Under the pieces are notes generated by a model that made no database searches, was not told the DNA's origin, and worked only from the letters and a program-made list of their open reading frames with translations. From Catellatospora tritici (lineage in GTDB: Bacteria; Actinomycetota; Actinomycetes; Mycobacteriales; Micromonosporaceae), in assembly GCF_019083965.1 (NCBI RefSeq), contig NZ_JAHRCY010000025.1, positions 47,907 to 111,906 of the forward strand: a stretch of 64,000 nucleotides of DNA. The letters run 5' to 3'. A program made the translations under genes and the position numbers. Each line of letters starts with the position of its first letter. Positions within the stretch are counted from its first letter, which is position 1. Positions 16,159 through 24,654 of the stretch are shown here, piece after piece.

Positions 16159-18330
16159 ATGCGTCCGCTGGAAACCTCCGACCCGATCTCCGTCGGGTCG
16201 TACCGGCTGGCCGGGGTCCTCGGTGGCGGCGGCATGGGCCGCGTCTACCTGGGACACTCCCCCAGCGGCCGCCGCGTCGCCGTCAAGGTGATCCGGCCGG
16301 AGCTGGCCGCCGACCCGGTGTTCCGACGCCGGTTCAGCCGCGAGGTCGCCGCCGCGCGCTCGGTCAGCCCGCTGTTCACCGCGGCCGTGGTCGACGCCGA
16401 CACCCAGGCCCAGGCGCCCTGGCTGGCGACGGCGTTCATCGACGGGCCGAGCCTGGAGCGCCAGGTCGCCGAGCATGGGCCACTGTCGGAGCCGGCGGTG
16501 CTGACCCTGGCCACCGGCCTGGCCGAGGCGCTCGCCTCGATCCACCGGGTCGGCCTCACCCATCGCGATCTCAAACCGGCCAACGTGCTGCTCGACGACG
16601 ACGGCCCGCACATCATCGACTTCGGCATCGCCCTGGACGCCGCCGACGACCGGATGACCACCAGCGTCAACGTGGGAACGCCTTCGTACATGGCACCGGA
16701 GCGGATCCAGGGTGAGGAGAGCGGGCCGCCCGGTGACGTGTTCTCGCTGGGGGCGCTGCTGTACTTCGCCGCCACCGGCCGCACGCTGATCTCCGGCGGC
16801 AGCATGTTCGAGCAGATCAACCAGGTCACCCAGGGCCGCTTCGACCTGGCAAAACTGTCGCCGACGCTGCGGCCCTTCATCGTACGGTGCGTCAGTCTGC
16901 GCCCGCAGGACCGGCCGACCGCGGTCGAGCTGGCCCGCATCCTCATCGGCACCGGCGTGTCCGGCCCCACCCCGGGCTGGTACGAGCCCAGGGCGCCGCG
17001 GGCGCTGCCCGGCCCGGGTTCGCTCAACCCGCCCACTCCGCCGGAGGGGTGGCCCCACCCGGCGCCCTCCCGGCTGCCGCGACTGTCGCGACGCGCGCTG
17101 ATCATCGCCGGCGCGGGCGGGGGTGCGGCGCTCATCGCCGGGGTGGCCTGGGCACTGGGTCGCGGTTCGGGCTCCCCGAACGCGCAGGCCAGCCCGCAGC
17201 CCAGCCTGCACATCGTCTCCGACGAGCCGGACCCGAGCCGCACCGGCGACACCGGCGGTCGCGGCGACGTGATCGCCCAGGCCGCCTCGCACGCCACAGC
17301 GGAGAAGCACCGACTGATCGTCGACGGCAAGGGCCGGATCATCGGCGCCAACGGCGGCCACGTCTTCGCCCGCGACGTCCGCGACGACACCGAGGTGTGG
17401 ACCAAGCAGCTCAACGGCGCCCAACAGCTGTCGGTGTACGACTGGGGCCCGTCGGTGCTGGTGACCGGCGGCTCGAAGATCTGGCGGGTCAACGCCGCCT
17501 CCGGCGGCGTCGAGTTCGACGTCGACACCACCAGCACGGTCACCGGGGCGCTGACCAGCCCCGAACTCGCCTTCATCCAGCAGAACGCGAAGCTGCTCGC
17601 CTACACGCGGGCCGGGGTGCGCAGCTGGGAGCTGTCGTCGCCGGAGGAACCGCTGACCGCCGACTCGAACTGGCTGGTGACCCGGCGCCAGTTCGGCAGC
17701 ACCGTCACCATCACGCTGCGCGCCGCCGGCTCGGGCGACCGCGCCTGGCAGCAGCAGTTCCCGGCCGGGCCGAACGAGGGCCCGCCCGGTGGCGGCGGCC
17801 CCGGCGGGCCGGGTGACGGACCCGGTGGACCGGGCGGCCCGGACGGACCGCCACCGGACTGGGTCGTCGGCGAGGCGCGCCTGGTCGGAGCGCACGTGCT
17901 GGTGCGCGACGGCGCCGACATCCGGCTGCTGCGGCTGTCGAACGGCAGCACGGTCTGGCAGCGTCAGTGGGAGAGGCCCGTTGCCACGATCACCCTCTTC
18001 GGTGACCTGGTGGTTCTGGGCGCCGACCGGATCGTGGCATTCCGGCTGGCCAGCGGGGACGACGCCTGGCTCGGACCGAACCTGCGCGGCTCCCGGCTGG
18101 CGGCCGCCCCCGACAGCAGCATGCTCTACGTCGTCGGCGATGAGCACATCGCGGCGATCACCCCGGACGGCAAGACCGCGTGGAACGCGCCGATGGCCGC
18201 CGCCGACGAGGGCGCGGTGGAGGCCCTGCTCATCCGGCCGCCGCTGGCATACCTGGTGCTGCGCCCACCGCCGTTCCCGGACTCCAACGAGCCCGACGTG
18301 CTGGCGGTGGCGCTGGAACCGCAGGCCTGA
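16159..18330 (+). CDS. Membrane Ser/Thr protein kinase with PQQ-like beta-propeller
   Basis: A 723-residue Hanks-type kinase. Kinase domain about 15-265: Gly-rich loop LGGGGMGRVY, Lys43, catalytic HRDLKPAN (Asp137), DFG Asp154, and GTPSYMAPE. A Pro-rich linker leads to one transmembrane helix (about 313-334). The outside part (about 350-723) has repeats of the PQQ/WD-like propeller type (GDLVVLGADRIVAFRLASGD, AAITPDGKTAW), broken by a Gly/Pro-rich loop at about 537-570. It probably senses an extracellular ligand or stress and phosphorylates cytosolic targets. gagggtg precedes the ATG. It converges with mscL with a 9-base gap. Confidence 0.92.
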   Translation: MRPLETSDPISVGSYRLAGVLGGGGMGRVYLGHSPSGRRVAVKVIRPELAADPVFRRRFSREVAAARSVSPLFTAAVVDADTQAQAPWLATAFIDGPSLERQVAEHGPLSEPAVLTLATGLAEALASIHRVGLTHRDLKPANVLLDDDGPHIIDFGIALDAADDRMTTSVNVGTPSYMAPERIQGEESGPPGDVFSLGALLYFAATGRTLISGGSMFEQINQVTQGRFDLAKLSPTLRPFIVRCVSLRPQDRPTAVELARILIGTGVSGPTPGWYEPRAPRALPGPGSLNPPTPPEGWPHPAPSRLPRLSRRALIIAGAGGGAALIAGVAWALGRGSGSPNAQASPQPSLHIVSDEPDPSRTGDTGGRGDVIAQAASHATAEKHRLIVDGKGRIIGANGGHVFARDVRDDTEVWTKQLNGAQQLSVYDWGPSVLVTGGSKIWRVNAASGGVEFDVDTTSTVTGALTSPELAFIQQNAKLLAYTRAGVRSWELSSPEEPLTADSNWLVTRRQFGSTVTITLRAAGSGDRAWQQQFPAGPNEGPPGGGGPGGPGDGPGGPGGPDGPPPDWVVGEARLVGAHVLVRDGADIRLLRLSNGSTVWQRQWERPVATITLFGDLVVLGADRIVAFRLASGDDAWLGPNLRGSRLAAAPDSSMLYVVGDEHIAAITPDGKTAWNAPMAAADEGAVEALLIRPPLAYLVLRPPPFPDSNEPDVLAVALEPQA

Positions 18331-18339
18331 GCGGCGGCC

Positions 18340-18777
18340 TCAGCGTTCGGCGGGCTGCTCGGCGTCGGGCCGCGCCGCCTGCGCGGGCACCCGCGCCGCC
18401 ACCAGCGCGTCGCGGATCTCCGTCAGCAGCCGGATGTCCTCCGTGATCGGCTTCGGCTCGGGCTCCTTGCCCTGGTCGCGCCGCTCCGCGAGCTTGTTCA
18501 TCGGCATCACGACAAGGAAGTACAGCACCGCCGCCGTCAGCACGAACGTGATCACGGAGTTGAGGAACGCACCCAGATCGATGGCGTTGTTGACGCCGGG
18601 CAGGTTGTACTTGAGGCCCGACACCGCGCTACCCGCGCCGATCATCTTGATCAAGGGCTGCAGGAACGATGCGGTGAACTGGTTGACCAGTGTCGTGAAA
18701 GCAGCACCGATCACCACACCGACCGCCAGGTCGACCACGTTGCCGCGCATGACGAAGTTCTTGAAGCCGTTCAGCAT
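18340..18777 (-). CDS. mscL: Large-conductance mechanosensitive channel
   Basis: Protein of 145 residues: N-terminal amphipathic segment MLNGFKNFVMRGNVVDLAVG, TM1 with the pore-lining VVIGAAFTTLV, a periplasmic loop, TM2 FVLTAAVLYFLVVMP, and a charged C-terminal helix (LLTEIRDALVAA). It forms the homopentameric pore that opens under membrane tension to release osmolytes. The ATG at 18777 gives the usual MscL N-terminus; a GTG 9 bases upstream is possible. The C-terminal tail is longer than average and polar. Confidence 0.95.
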   Translation of the reverse strand: MLNGFKNFVMRGNVVDLAVGVVIGAAFTTLVNQFTASFLQPLIKMIGAGSAVSGLKYNLPGVNNAIDLGAFLNSVITFVLTAAVLYFLVVMPMNKLAERRDQGKEPEPKPITEDIRLLTEIRDALVAARVPAQAARPDAEQPAER

Positions 18778-18861
18778 GCACCTCACCGTACGTCAGCAGC
18801 GGCGATGCTCCCAGCCACGACACCGGTTCCACGGAGATGATCTCCGGTGAACCCGCTCACA

Positions 18862-19905
18862 TCAGCCCGCGAGCACGTTCACGATTCGCCCGAACAGGGC
18901 CGGGGCGGCCGCGCACACCGGCACCACCACGCGCCGCAACGGACGCGGGACCGTGGCCAGCACCAGTCCCCGGGTCAACAGCCGGTACGTGCGGGTGCGG
19001 CGGCGCCACTGCGCCTCGTAGCCCTCCGGCTGTCCGGCCACGATCGCGGCCACCGCCGCCTCGGCCTGCCCGAGCGCGAGACTGATCCCCTCGCCCGTCA
19101 GCGCGTCCTCGTATCCGGCCGCGTCGCCGACCAGCAACACCCGCCCGCGCACGCGATCGCGCACCCGGCGCCGCAGTGGCCCGGCCCCGTGCACCGGCCC
19201 GGTCGGCGGCGCTCCGGCCAGCCGCGCCGCCAACCCCGGAAACCCCGCCAACAGGTCCGCGTACGACGCTGGGTGCCCGGTCTCGGCCCGCCGGTGCAGG
19301 ATCGCCACCCCGACCTCGTCCGGGGCGACCGGGGTCACGTAGGCCTCGGCGTGCGGCGACCACCACACCTCGACCAGCTCCGACCAGGGCGCCACCCGCC
19401 AGTGGCGGCGCAGCCCGTAGCGGCGCGGCGAGCCGCCGGACGAGGCGATGCCCGCCTCGCGGGCCACCCGCGAGTGCAGACCGTCGGCGCCGACCAGCCA
19501 GTTCGCCCGTACCCCCGCCGCGACGACCGCGTCGGTCTCCTGCACCAGGCCGGTCACCCGGTGCCGCACCCAGCCGACCCCGGCCCGCGTCGCCGCCGCG
19601 TGCAGCGCCGCCTGCAGCACCGTGCGGCGCACGCCGCGACCCGGCCCGGCCGCGAACCGGGCGTCGACGATCCGGTCCGGGCCCCGGTAGGCGATGCCGT
19701 GGAACGGCACGCCCGGCGGGTCCACGCCCAGGTCCAGCAGCCGGGCCAGACCACCGGGCATCAGGCCCTCGCCGCACGCCTTGTCGATCGGCGCGTCCCG
19801 GGGCTCGGCCACCACCACCGACAGCCCGGCCCGCCGGGCCAGCAGCGCGGTGGCCAACCCGGCCGGACCGCCACCGACGACCAGCAGGTCGGCGTCGTGG
19901 CTCAC
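18862..19905 (-). CDS. FAD-dependent oxidoreductase of the type III PKS cluster
   Basis: Flavoprotein of 347 residues of the geranylgeranyl-reductase/aromatic-hydroxylase family: N-terminal dinucleotide fold LLVVGGGPAGLATALLAR, CGEGLMPGGLARL, and the second FAD contact VGDAAGYEDALTGEGISLAL. The gene starts with GTG overlapping the stop of the methyltransferase gene, the third of three coupled genes. In Streptomyces griseus the srs operon pairs a type III PKS, a methyltransferase and a flavin hydroxylase (SrsC) that oxidises alkylresorcinols. An equivalent ring-hydroxylating role is the best guess here. Confidence 0.87.
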   Translation of the reverse strand: MSHDADLLVVGGGPAGLATALLARRAGLSVVVAEPRDAPIDKACGEGLMPGGLARLLDLGVDPPGVPFHGIAYRGPDRIVDARFAAGPGRGVRRTVLQAALHAAATRAGVGWVRHRVTGLVQETDAVVAAGVRANWLVGADGLHSRVAREAGIASSGGSPRRYGLRRHWRVAPWSELVEVWWSPHAEAYVTPVAPDEVGVAILHRRAETGHPASYADLLAGFPGLAARLAGAPPTGPVHGAGPLRRRVRDRVRGRVLLVGDAAGYEDALTGEGISLALGQAEAAVAAIVAGQPEGYEAQWRRRTRTYRLLTRGLVLATVPRPLRRVVVPVCAAAPALFGRIVNVLAG

Positions 19906-20420
19906 GCGGCGGCCTGCGCCAGCGCGGCGTTCTCCACCCGGATCCGCACCGCCAGCACCGCTGCGTTGGCCAGTGTGAACAGCAACGCGGTCACCCACGC
20001 GGTGTGCACCAGCGGCAGCGCGATCCCCTCCACCACCACCGCGACGTAGTTCGGATGCCGCAGCCACCGGTACGGCCCCCGGTCCACCAGCGGCAGTCCC
20101 GGCACCACGATCACCAGCGTGTTCCAGCGCGGCCCGAGCGTGGTCACGCACCACCAGCGCAGCGCCTGGCTCGCCGCGACCAGCGCCAGCATGCTCCAGC
20201 CCAGCACCGGCAGGAACGGCCGGTCGGCCAGCCAGACCTCGGCCACGCAGCCGACCAGCAGTCCCGTGTGGATCGCCACCATCGCCGGATAGTGGCCACG
20301 ACCGAACTCGCGACCGCCCCGGGCCAGCGCCCATGCGGCGTGCCTGCGCGAGACCACCAACTCGACCACGCGCTCGGCACCGACCGCCAGCACCAACAGG
20401 GTGTACGGCAGCACGCTCAC
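19902..20420 (-). CDS. Isoprenylcysteine carboxyl methyltransferase-like protein
   Basis: Integral membrane methyltransferase of about 172 residues with roughly five helices and the ICMT/phospholipid-methyltransferase signature near the end: LVDRGPYRWLRHPNYVAV, where RHPNY binds the SAM headgroup. The GTG at 20420 overlaps the PKS stop (GTGA); the frame extends far upstream but inside the PKS gene. Between a type III PKS and a flavoprotein it most likely O- or C-methylates the lipid phenol, as SrsB does in Streptomyces griseus. Confidence 0.85.
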   Translation of the reverse strand: MSVLPYTLLVLAVGAERVVELVVSRRHAAWALARGGREFGRGHYPAMVAIHTGLLVGCVAEVWLADRPFLPVLGWSMLALVAASQALRWWCVTTLGPRWNTLVIVVPGLPLVDRGPYRWLRHPNYVAVVVEGIALPLVHTAWVTALLFTLANAAVLAVRIRVENAALAQAAA

Positions 20421-21499
20421 CACCTCAGCAGTACGAGCTCGGAACAGAACCCCGGACCCATCGCGATCATCAGACCCGGCGTGCCCGGCGGCGGCGGATC
20501 GGCCGCCCCGGCGTGCAGCACGTCCAGCACCGACACCGATGACAGGTTCCCGCGCGCCGACAACGACCTGCGCGTCGGCTCCAGCGCGGTGGCGGGCAGC
20601 CCCAGCACCCGCTCCACCGTGTCGATCACCTTCGGACCGCCGGGATGGCACACCCAGGTGCCGATGTCCGCCGGGGCCAGCCCGAATTCGCCGAGGAAGC
20701 CGCGCACGTCATCACCCAGGTAGCGCTCGGCGATCGGGGCCACCTCGGTCGACAGCACGATCCGGAAGCCGGTCGACCCGATCCGCCAGCCCATCACCTG
20801 CTCGGTGTCCGGATACAGACGGCTGCGCGTGGCCAGCACCCGCGGCCGCCCCGGCCCAGGCACCGGCCGGTCGCCGCCGACCAGCACCACGGCCGCCGCC
20901 CCGTCGCCGAACAGGCTCGTCGCGACCAGGTTCGCCGCCGTGGTGTCCTCCTGCTGCAGCGTCAGCGAGCACAACTCCACCGCCAGCAGCACCGCCGTGT
21001 GCCCCGGCCAGGCGCGCAGGTAGTCGTGCAGCCGGGCCACCCCGGCGGCGCCCGCGACGCAGCCCAGGCCGAACAGCGGCAGCCGCTTCACGTCCGGCCG
21101 CAGGCCCACCCGCTGCGCCAGCCGCGCCTCCAGCGACGGCACGGCCAGGCCGGTCACGCTGGTCGTCGCGATCAGATCGACCTCGCCCGCGTCGACTCCG
21201 GCCTCGTCCAACGCGGCCCGCAGCGCCGCCTCACCGAGCTCCAGCGCGATCTCGATGAAGTGGTCGTTGGCCTGGGTGAACCCGGTCAGCCCGGCGTAGC
21301 TGTCCAGGGGCAGGGCCAGGTGCCGGGTGCGTACGCCGGTGTTGCGGCCGAAGCGGGCGAAGGCGTCGCGAGAGGGGTGCGGAGCGGGCAGGCAGAGCTG
21401 CGCGAACTCCGCGACGATGTCCTCCTGTTGGTAGCGGTGCGCGGGGAACCGTACTGCCACCGACGCCACCTGCGGGGCGCGGACATCGACGTCACTCAT
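20417..21499 (-). CDS. Type III polyketide synthase
   Basis: A 360-residue thiolase-fold enzyme with the catalytic triad visible: Cys147 in FGLGCVAGAAG, His285 in CHPGGPKVID and Asn318 in ARGNLSSVSV. Also GDGAAAVVLVG and a terminal GMPGF-like AMGPGF loop. Such enzymes extend acyl starters with malonyl-CoA to alkylresorcinols, alkylpyrones or tetrahydroxynaphthalene. The neighbouring ICMT-like and FAD genes favour a long-chain alkylresorcinol or pyrone, later methylated and oxidised. GTG (21502) and ATG (21499) are adjacent start options. First gene of a three-gene operon with 4-base overlaps. Confidence 0.93.
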   Translation of the reverse strand: MSDVDVRAPQVASVAVRFPAHRYQQEDIVAEFAQLCLPAPHPSRDAFARFGRNTGVRTRHLALPLDSYAGLTGFTQANDHFIEIALELGEAALRAALDEAGVDAGEVDLIATTSVTGLAVPSLEARLAQRVGLRPDVKRLPLFGLGCVAGAAGVARLHDYLRAWPGHTAVLLAVELCSLTLQQEDTTAANLVATSLFGDGAAAVVLVGGDRPVPGPGRPRVLATRSRLYPDTEQVMGWRIGSTGFRIVLSTEVAPIAERYLGDDVRGFLGEFGLAPADIGTWVCHPGGPKVIDTVERVLGLPATALEPTRRSLSARGNLSSVSVLDVLHAGAADPPPPGTPGLMIAMGPGFCSELVLLRW

Positions 21500-21572
21500 C
21501 ACCCGACCCTACCGCGCCCGAGCACCAGACCATCCCATCTCGACGTCGCGTCGCGCCGCCCGGGGTTGGCTG

Positions 21573-21630
21573 CATTTTCGGGGAAACTGCGGGAATCTTG
21601 GCTCGCTTTCGAGCAGTTTCCCCGAAAATG
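21573..21630. repeat. Inverted repeat of the TTTCGGGGAA family, copy A
   Basis: Perfect 18-bp arms (21573-21590 and 21613-21630) with sequence ...tttcggggaaactgc, loop of 22 bases. It sits between the SRPBCC gene end and the PKS start, both on the minus strand, so it may end the ArsR-SRPBCC transcript. Relatives at 43296-43355 and 55724-55789. Confidence 0.8.
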
Positions 21631-21669
21631 TACTTTCACGCGGCGGCGCGAGCGGCGGGCGCTCGCCCG

Positions 21670-22245
21670 TCAGCGGTTCTTGTCCTTTTCGACCAGGTCG
21701 GCGAGGGTGGACATCGCGTGTTCGATGGCCGGGCGCAGGTCCTCGCGCAGATGCAGCTGGGTCGCGTCGACCTCGCCGAGGGTTCCGCGCAGGTGGCGGT
21801 CCAGGGTGACCAGGCGCGGGCCATACCCGCCGCCCATACAGTAGACGGCGTCGAACAGCCGGCCGCCGATGTTGTGCTCGTCCAGCGTCGTCGCGTGCTC
21901 GAACTCCAGGATCGTGGTGCCGTCCGGGCCCTCCGACAGGCGCAGCTCGATCTCGTCGGGCGCCGGGTCGCCGCCGCCCAGCGCCACGGTCAGCAGCCGC
22001 GGCGCCTCGCAGCGCAGCACCCGGCCGGGCCCGAAGTCGCCCTGGGTGAAGTCGCCGCCGGGCCGCAGCTCGCCCGCGACCGGGGCGTACCAGCGGGCGA
22101 GCCGGTCGGGGTTCGTGCAGGCGTCCCACACGTCCTCGATGCTCGCGTCGTATACGCGGCGGAACACCGCACAGCGCGCCTCGCCCGCGGCGATCTCGCG
22201 ACGGTACAGCTCGATGTCGGTCTTGGCGGTTTCGGTAGTGCTCAT
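21670..22245 (-). CDS. SRPBCC (AHSA1-like) domain protein
   Basis: Protein of 191 residues with the START/Bet v1-like AHSA1 fold: FRRVYDASIEDVWDACTNPDRLARWYAPV at the entry, a PGGDFTQGDFGPGRVL strand region and a C-terminal helix LRPAIEHAMSTLADLV. The family forms a hydrophobic pocket, usually for an unknown lipid-like ligand. Its ATG overlaps the stop of the ArsR gene (ATGA), the classic ArsR-SRPBCC operon. A role as ligand-binding partner or target of that regulator is inferred. Confidence 0.9.
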   Translation of the reverse strand: MSTTETAKTDIELYRREIAAGEARCAVFRRVYDASIEDVWDACTNPDRLARWYAPVAGELRPGGDFTQGDFGPGRVLRCEAPRLLTVALGGGDPAPDEIELRLSEGPDGTTILEFEHATTLDEHNIGGRLFDAVYCMGGGYGPRLVTLDRHLRGTLGEVDATQLHLREDLRPAIEHAMSTLADLVEKDKNR

Positions 22246-22607
22246 GACTGGTCCGTGCCTTTCGTGGTCGGGTCGGCGGCGCTCTGCCGCTCTCGCTTGC
22301 CTCGGGCCAGTTCGGTGGCCAGGGCGTCCAGGCGCTGCGTCCAGAAGCGCCGGTAGGGATCGAGCCACTCGTCGACCTGCCGAAGCGGTTCGGCGTCGAC
22401 GGCGTAGAGGCGGCGCGTGCCTTCGGCGCGTACCGTCGCGAAGCCGTTGTCCCGCAGCACCTTCAGGTGCTGGGAGACGGCGGGTTGCGTGATCCCGAAC
22501 TCGGCCTGCACCACGGCGGCGAGGTCGCCCGCGGACCGCTCGCCCGGGGCGAGCAGCTCGAGGATCCGTCGCCGGACGGGGTCACCGAGGATGTCGAACG
22601 CGTGCAC
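22242..22607 (-). CDS. ArsR-family transcriptional regulator
   Basis: Winged-helix regulator of 121 residues: FDILGDPVRRRILELLAPGERSAGDLA, recognition helix QPAVSQHLKVLRDNGF and wing ATVRAEGTRRLYAVD. No metal-binding Cys pair of the ArsR/SmtB type is seen, which fits the subgroup paired with SRPBCC proteins. A TATATT -10 element (22616-22621, minus strand) lies 8 bases before the GTG, so the mRNA is probably leaderless. The palindrome cttatataag at 22630-22639 is a candidate autoregulatory site. Confidence 0.9.
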   Translation of the reverse strand: MHAFDILGDPVRRRILELLAPGERSAGDLAAVVQAEFGITQPAVSQHLKVLRDNGFATVRAEGTRRLYAVDAEPLRQVDEWLDPYRRFWTQRLDALATELARGKRERQSAADPTTKGTDQS

Positions 22608-22615
22608 GTACCGAC

Positions 22616-22642
22616 AATATACGTCCCGCCTTATATAAGCAA
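22616..22642 (-). promoter_or_regulatory. Leaderless promoter and palindrome of the ArsR gene
   Basis: An AT-rich island in GC-rich surroundings. On the minus strand TATATT (22616-22621) is an excellent -10; ttgctt (22637-22642) is a passable -35 at 15-base spacing. The palindrome cttatataag (22630-22639) lies in the spacer, where a bound ArsR dimer would block polymerase. Confidence 0.55.
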
Positions 22643-22727
22643 TAACTAAAACAAGGAAGCCGGGATCACCCGCACCCCCGACCCGCCGTTATCCCCTCGA
22701 ATCCCCCGCCATGAACCGAGGAGCCCC

Positions 22728-22937
22728 ATGGGCAAGCACGCCTTCGCCGTCTCCGGCATCCACTGCGAGAACTGCGCCGACCTCATCGACCAGGCCGTAT
22801 CCCGACTGCCGGGCGTCCTGGCCACCCACACCAGCCACACCGCCGCCCGCACCGAGGTGGATCTCTCCGCCGCCACCACCCCCGCCGAGGTGGCCACCAC
22901 CATCACCCACCACGGCTACCCCGCCATCCCCCTGTAG
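22728..22937 (+). CDS. Heavy-metal-associated domain protein (CopZ-like)
   Basis: A 69-residue protein that is a single HMA domain: AFAVSGIHCENCADLIDQAVSRLPGV with the metal-binding Cys-x-x-Cys in HCENC, ending in an ITHHGYPAIPL strand. This fold carries Cu(I) or another soft metal to P-type ATPases or regulators. The usual GM(T/H)CxxC is GIHCENC here. No copper ATPase is in the window. gagga precedes the ATG with good spacing. It runs divergently from the ArsR gene. Confidence 0.85.
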   Translation: MGKHAFAVSGIHCENCADLIDQAVSRLPGVLATHTSHTAARTEVDLSAATTPAEVATTITHHGYPAIPL

Positions 22938-22950
22938 CCACCCCTATTGG

Positions 22951-23101
22951 TTGATCATGAACTTATGGCACGGCTCGACGGTGTGTCGCGGCCACAGCTT
23001 CCTGATCGACTGCAAGAGGTCCGGCGCACAGGGTGCCGAAAGTGATCAGGAAGTCGTGCCGGGGACACGCCGTCGAACCGTGCCACAAGTTCATGATCGA
23101 C
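22951..23101. repeat. Long imperfect inverted repeat (about 58-bp arms)
   Basis: Arms of about 22952-23009 and 23042-23100 are roughly 80% complementary; each starts or ends with gatcatgaactt(a/g)tggcacgg. No frame through it looks coding. It lies between the HMA gene and the der terminator. The size and the terminal gatcatga/tcatgatc suggest a dispersed palindromic element or a small non-autonomous mobile remnant. Confidence 0.7.
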
Positions 23102-23103
23102 GC

Positions 23104-23144
23104 AAAAAAGGGCCGGGCCTGCGCCGAGCGCGGGTCCGGCCCTT
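23104..23144 (-). terminator. Rho-independent terminator of der
   Basis: On the minus strand a GC-rich hairpin (aagggccgg pairing across 23108-23116 and 23136-23144) is followed by a run of six T (A at 23104-23109 on the plus strand), 16 bases after the der stop. This is the clearest classical terminator in the window. Confidence 0.9.
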
Positions 23145-23159
23145 GGTGGGCGGGGCAGG

Positions 23160-24578
23160 TCAGCCGTGGGTTTTGCCTCGGCCGCCAGGGCCCTTTTCCT
23201 TGCGGGGCTTCACCGAGATGTCGATGGGGCTGCCGTCGAAGCCGAACTCCTCGCGGAGCTTGCGTTCCACGAAGCGGATGTAGCCCGGATCCAGCGGCGC
23301 CGTCGTGAACAGGACGAACTTCGGCGGGGCGACACCCGGCTGGGTGGCGAACAGGATGCGCGGGGCGCGGCCGCCGCGCACCGGGTGCGGGGTGGCCTGC
23401 ACCAGCGCGGTCAGCCACTGGTTGAGCTGACCGGTCGGAATGCGCTTCTCCCAGCTAGTCAGCGCCGTATGCAGCGCCGGGGCGATCTTCTCCACCGCCC
23501 GGCCGGTCTTGGCGGAGATGTTGACGCGCAGCGCCCACGGGATGCGCTTGAGCTCCCGCTCGATCTCCTTGTCCAGGTAGTGCCGCCGGTCGGCGTCGAC
23601 GAGGTCCCACTTGTTGAAGGCGAGCACCACGCCACGACCGGCCTCGGTCACCATCGACAGCAGACGCTGGTCCTGCTCGCTGATGACCTCGCTGGAGTCG
23701 AGCAGCACCACGGTGACCTCGGCCGCCTCGATCGCCGCCGCGGTACGCAGCGACGCGAAGTACTCCGTGCCGCTGGCCTTGCCCACGCGCTTGCGCAGCC
23801 CGGCGGTGTCGACGAACTGCCAGGTCTCGCCGCCGATGACCACCAGCGAGTCGACCGGGTCGACGGTGGTGCCGGCGACGGCGTCGACGACCGAGCGCTC
23901 CTCGTTGGCCAGCCGGTTGAGCAGGCTGGACTTGCCCACGTTCGGGCGGCCGACCAGCGCCACCCGGCGCGGACCGCGCGGCCCGGCCGCGAACGTCTCG
24001 CGCGGGGCCTCCTTCGGGAAGGCCTCCAGCACCGCGTCGAGCAGGTCGCCGGAGCCGCGACCGTGCAGCGCCGACACCGGCCAGGGCTGGCCCAGGCCAA
24101 GGCCCCACAGCGCGTGCGCCTCGTGCTCCATGGCGTTGTTGTCGGCCTTGTTGGCGACCAGCAGCACCGGCTTGGAGCTGCGGCGCAGCATGCGTACGGC
24201 CTTCTCGTCGACGTCGGTGGCGCCCACGGTCGAGTCGACCACGAACAGCACCACGTCGGCCAAGGCGACCGCCGCCTCGGCCTGCGCGGCGATGGCCGCG
24301 GCACGGTCTTTCGCGTCGGGTTCCCAGCCGCCGGTGTCCACCACGGTGAACCGGCGTCCCGCCCACTGCGCGTCGTACGCGACGCGGTCGCGGGTCACGC
24401 CGGGGATGTCCTCGACGACCGCCTGACGGCGGCCGATGATGCGGTTGACGAGGGTGGACTTGCCCACGTTGGGGCGGCCCACCACCGCCAGGACCGGCTG
24501 CGGAGCGACCGGAGCGGCCGATTCCTCCGGCTCCGCCGTCTCCACGACGGCCAGCTCGGTCCACTCTGAGTTGCTCAT
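23160..24578 (-). CDS. der: Ribosome biogenesis GTPase Der (EngA)
   Basis: A 472-residue double-GTPase: G1 motifs GRPNVGKSTLVN and GRPNVGKSSLLN, G3 DTGGW and DTAGL, G4 NKAD and NKWD, then a KH-like C-terminal domain. It acts in late assembly of the 50S subunit. The C-terminal end is Lys/Gly-rich (KPRKEKGPGGRGKTHG). The gene follows cmk on the minus strand as in other actinobacteria. Its ATG lies in the closing stem of a 13-bp hairpin (24575-24611). Confidence 0.97.
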   Translation of the reverse strand: MSNSEWTELAVVETAEPEESAAPVAPQPVLAVVGRPNVGKSTLVNRIIGRRQAVVEDIPGVTRDRVAYDAQWAGRRFTVVDTGGWEPDAKDRAAAIAAQAEAAVALADVVLFVVDSTVGATDVDEKAVRMLRRSSKPVLLVANKADNNAMEHEAHALWGLGLGQPWPVSALHGRGSGDLLDAVLEAFPKEAPRETFAAGPRGPRRVALVGRPNVGKSSLLNRLANEERSVVDAVAGTTVDPVDSLVVIGGETWQFVDTAGLRKRVGKASGTEYFASLRTAAAIEAAEVTVVLLDSSEVISEQDQRLLSMVTEAGRGVVLAFNKWDLVDADRRHYLDKEIERELKRIPWALRVNISAKTGRAVEKIAPALHTALTSWEKRIPTGQLNQWLTALVQATPHPVRGGRAPRILFATQPGVAPPKFVLFTTAPLDPGYIRFVERKLREEFGFDGSPIDISVKPRKEKGPGGRGKTHG

Positions 24579-24611
24579 TCCGTTTCCCCGCTCCGCGCGG
24601 AAACGGAATGA
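24575..24611 (-). promoter_or_regulatory. Hairpin enclosing the der ribosome site and start codon
   Basis: Perfect 13-bp stem: tcattccgtttcc (24575-24587) with ggaaacggaatga (24599-24611), 11-base loop. In the der mRNA the 3' arm contains the purine-rich ggaaacgga and the AUG itself, so folding would hide the start. Possible translational control or a processed cmk-der junction. Confidence 0.65.
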
Positions 24612-24654
24612 GGCACAGGTTGCCCTGCGCCCATGATTCGCTCGCTGCGCTTGC

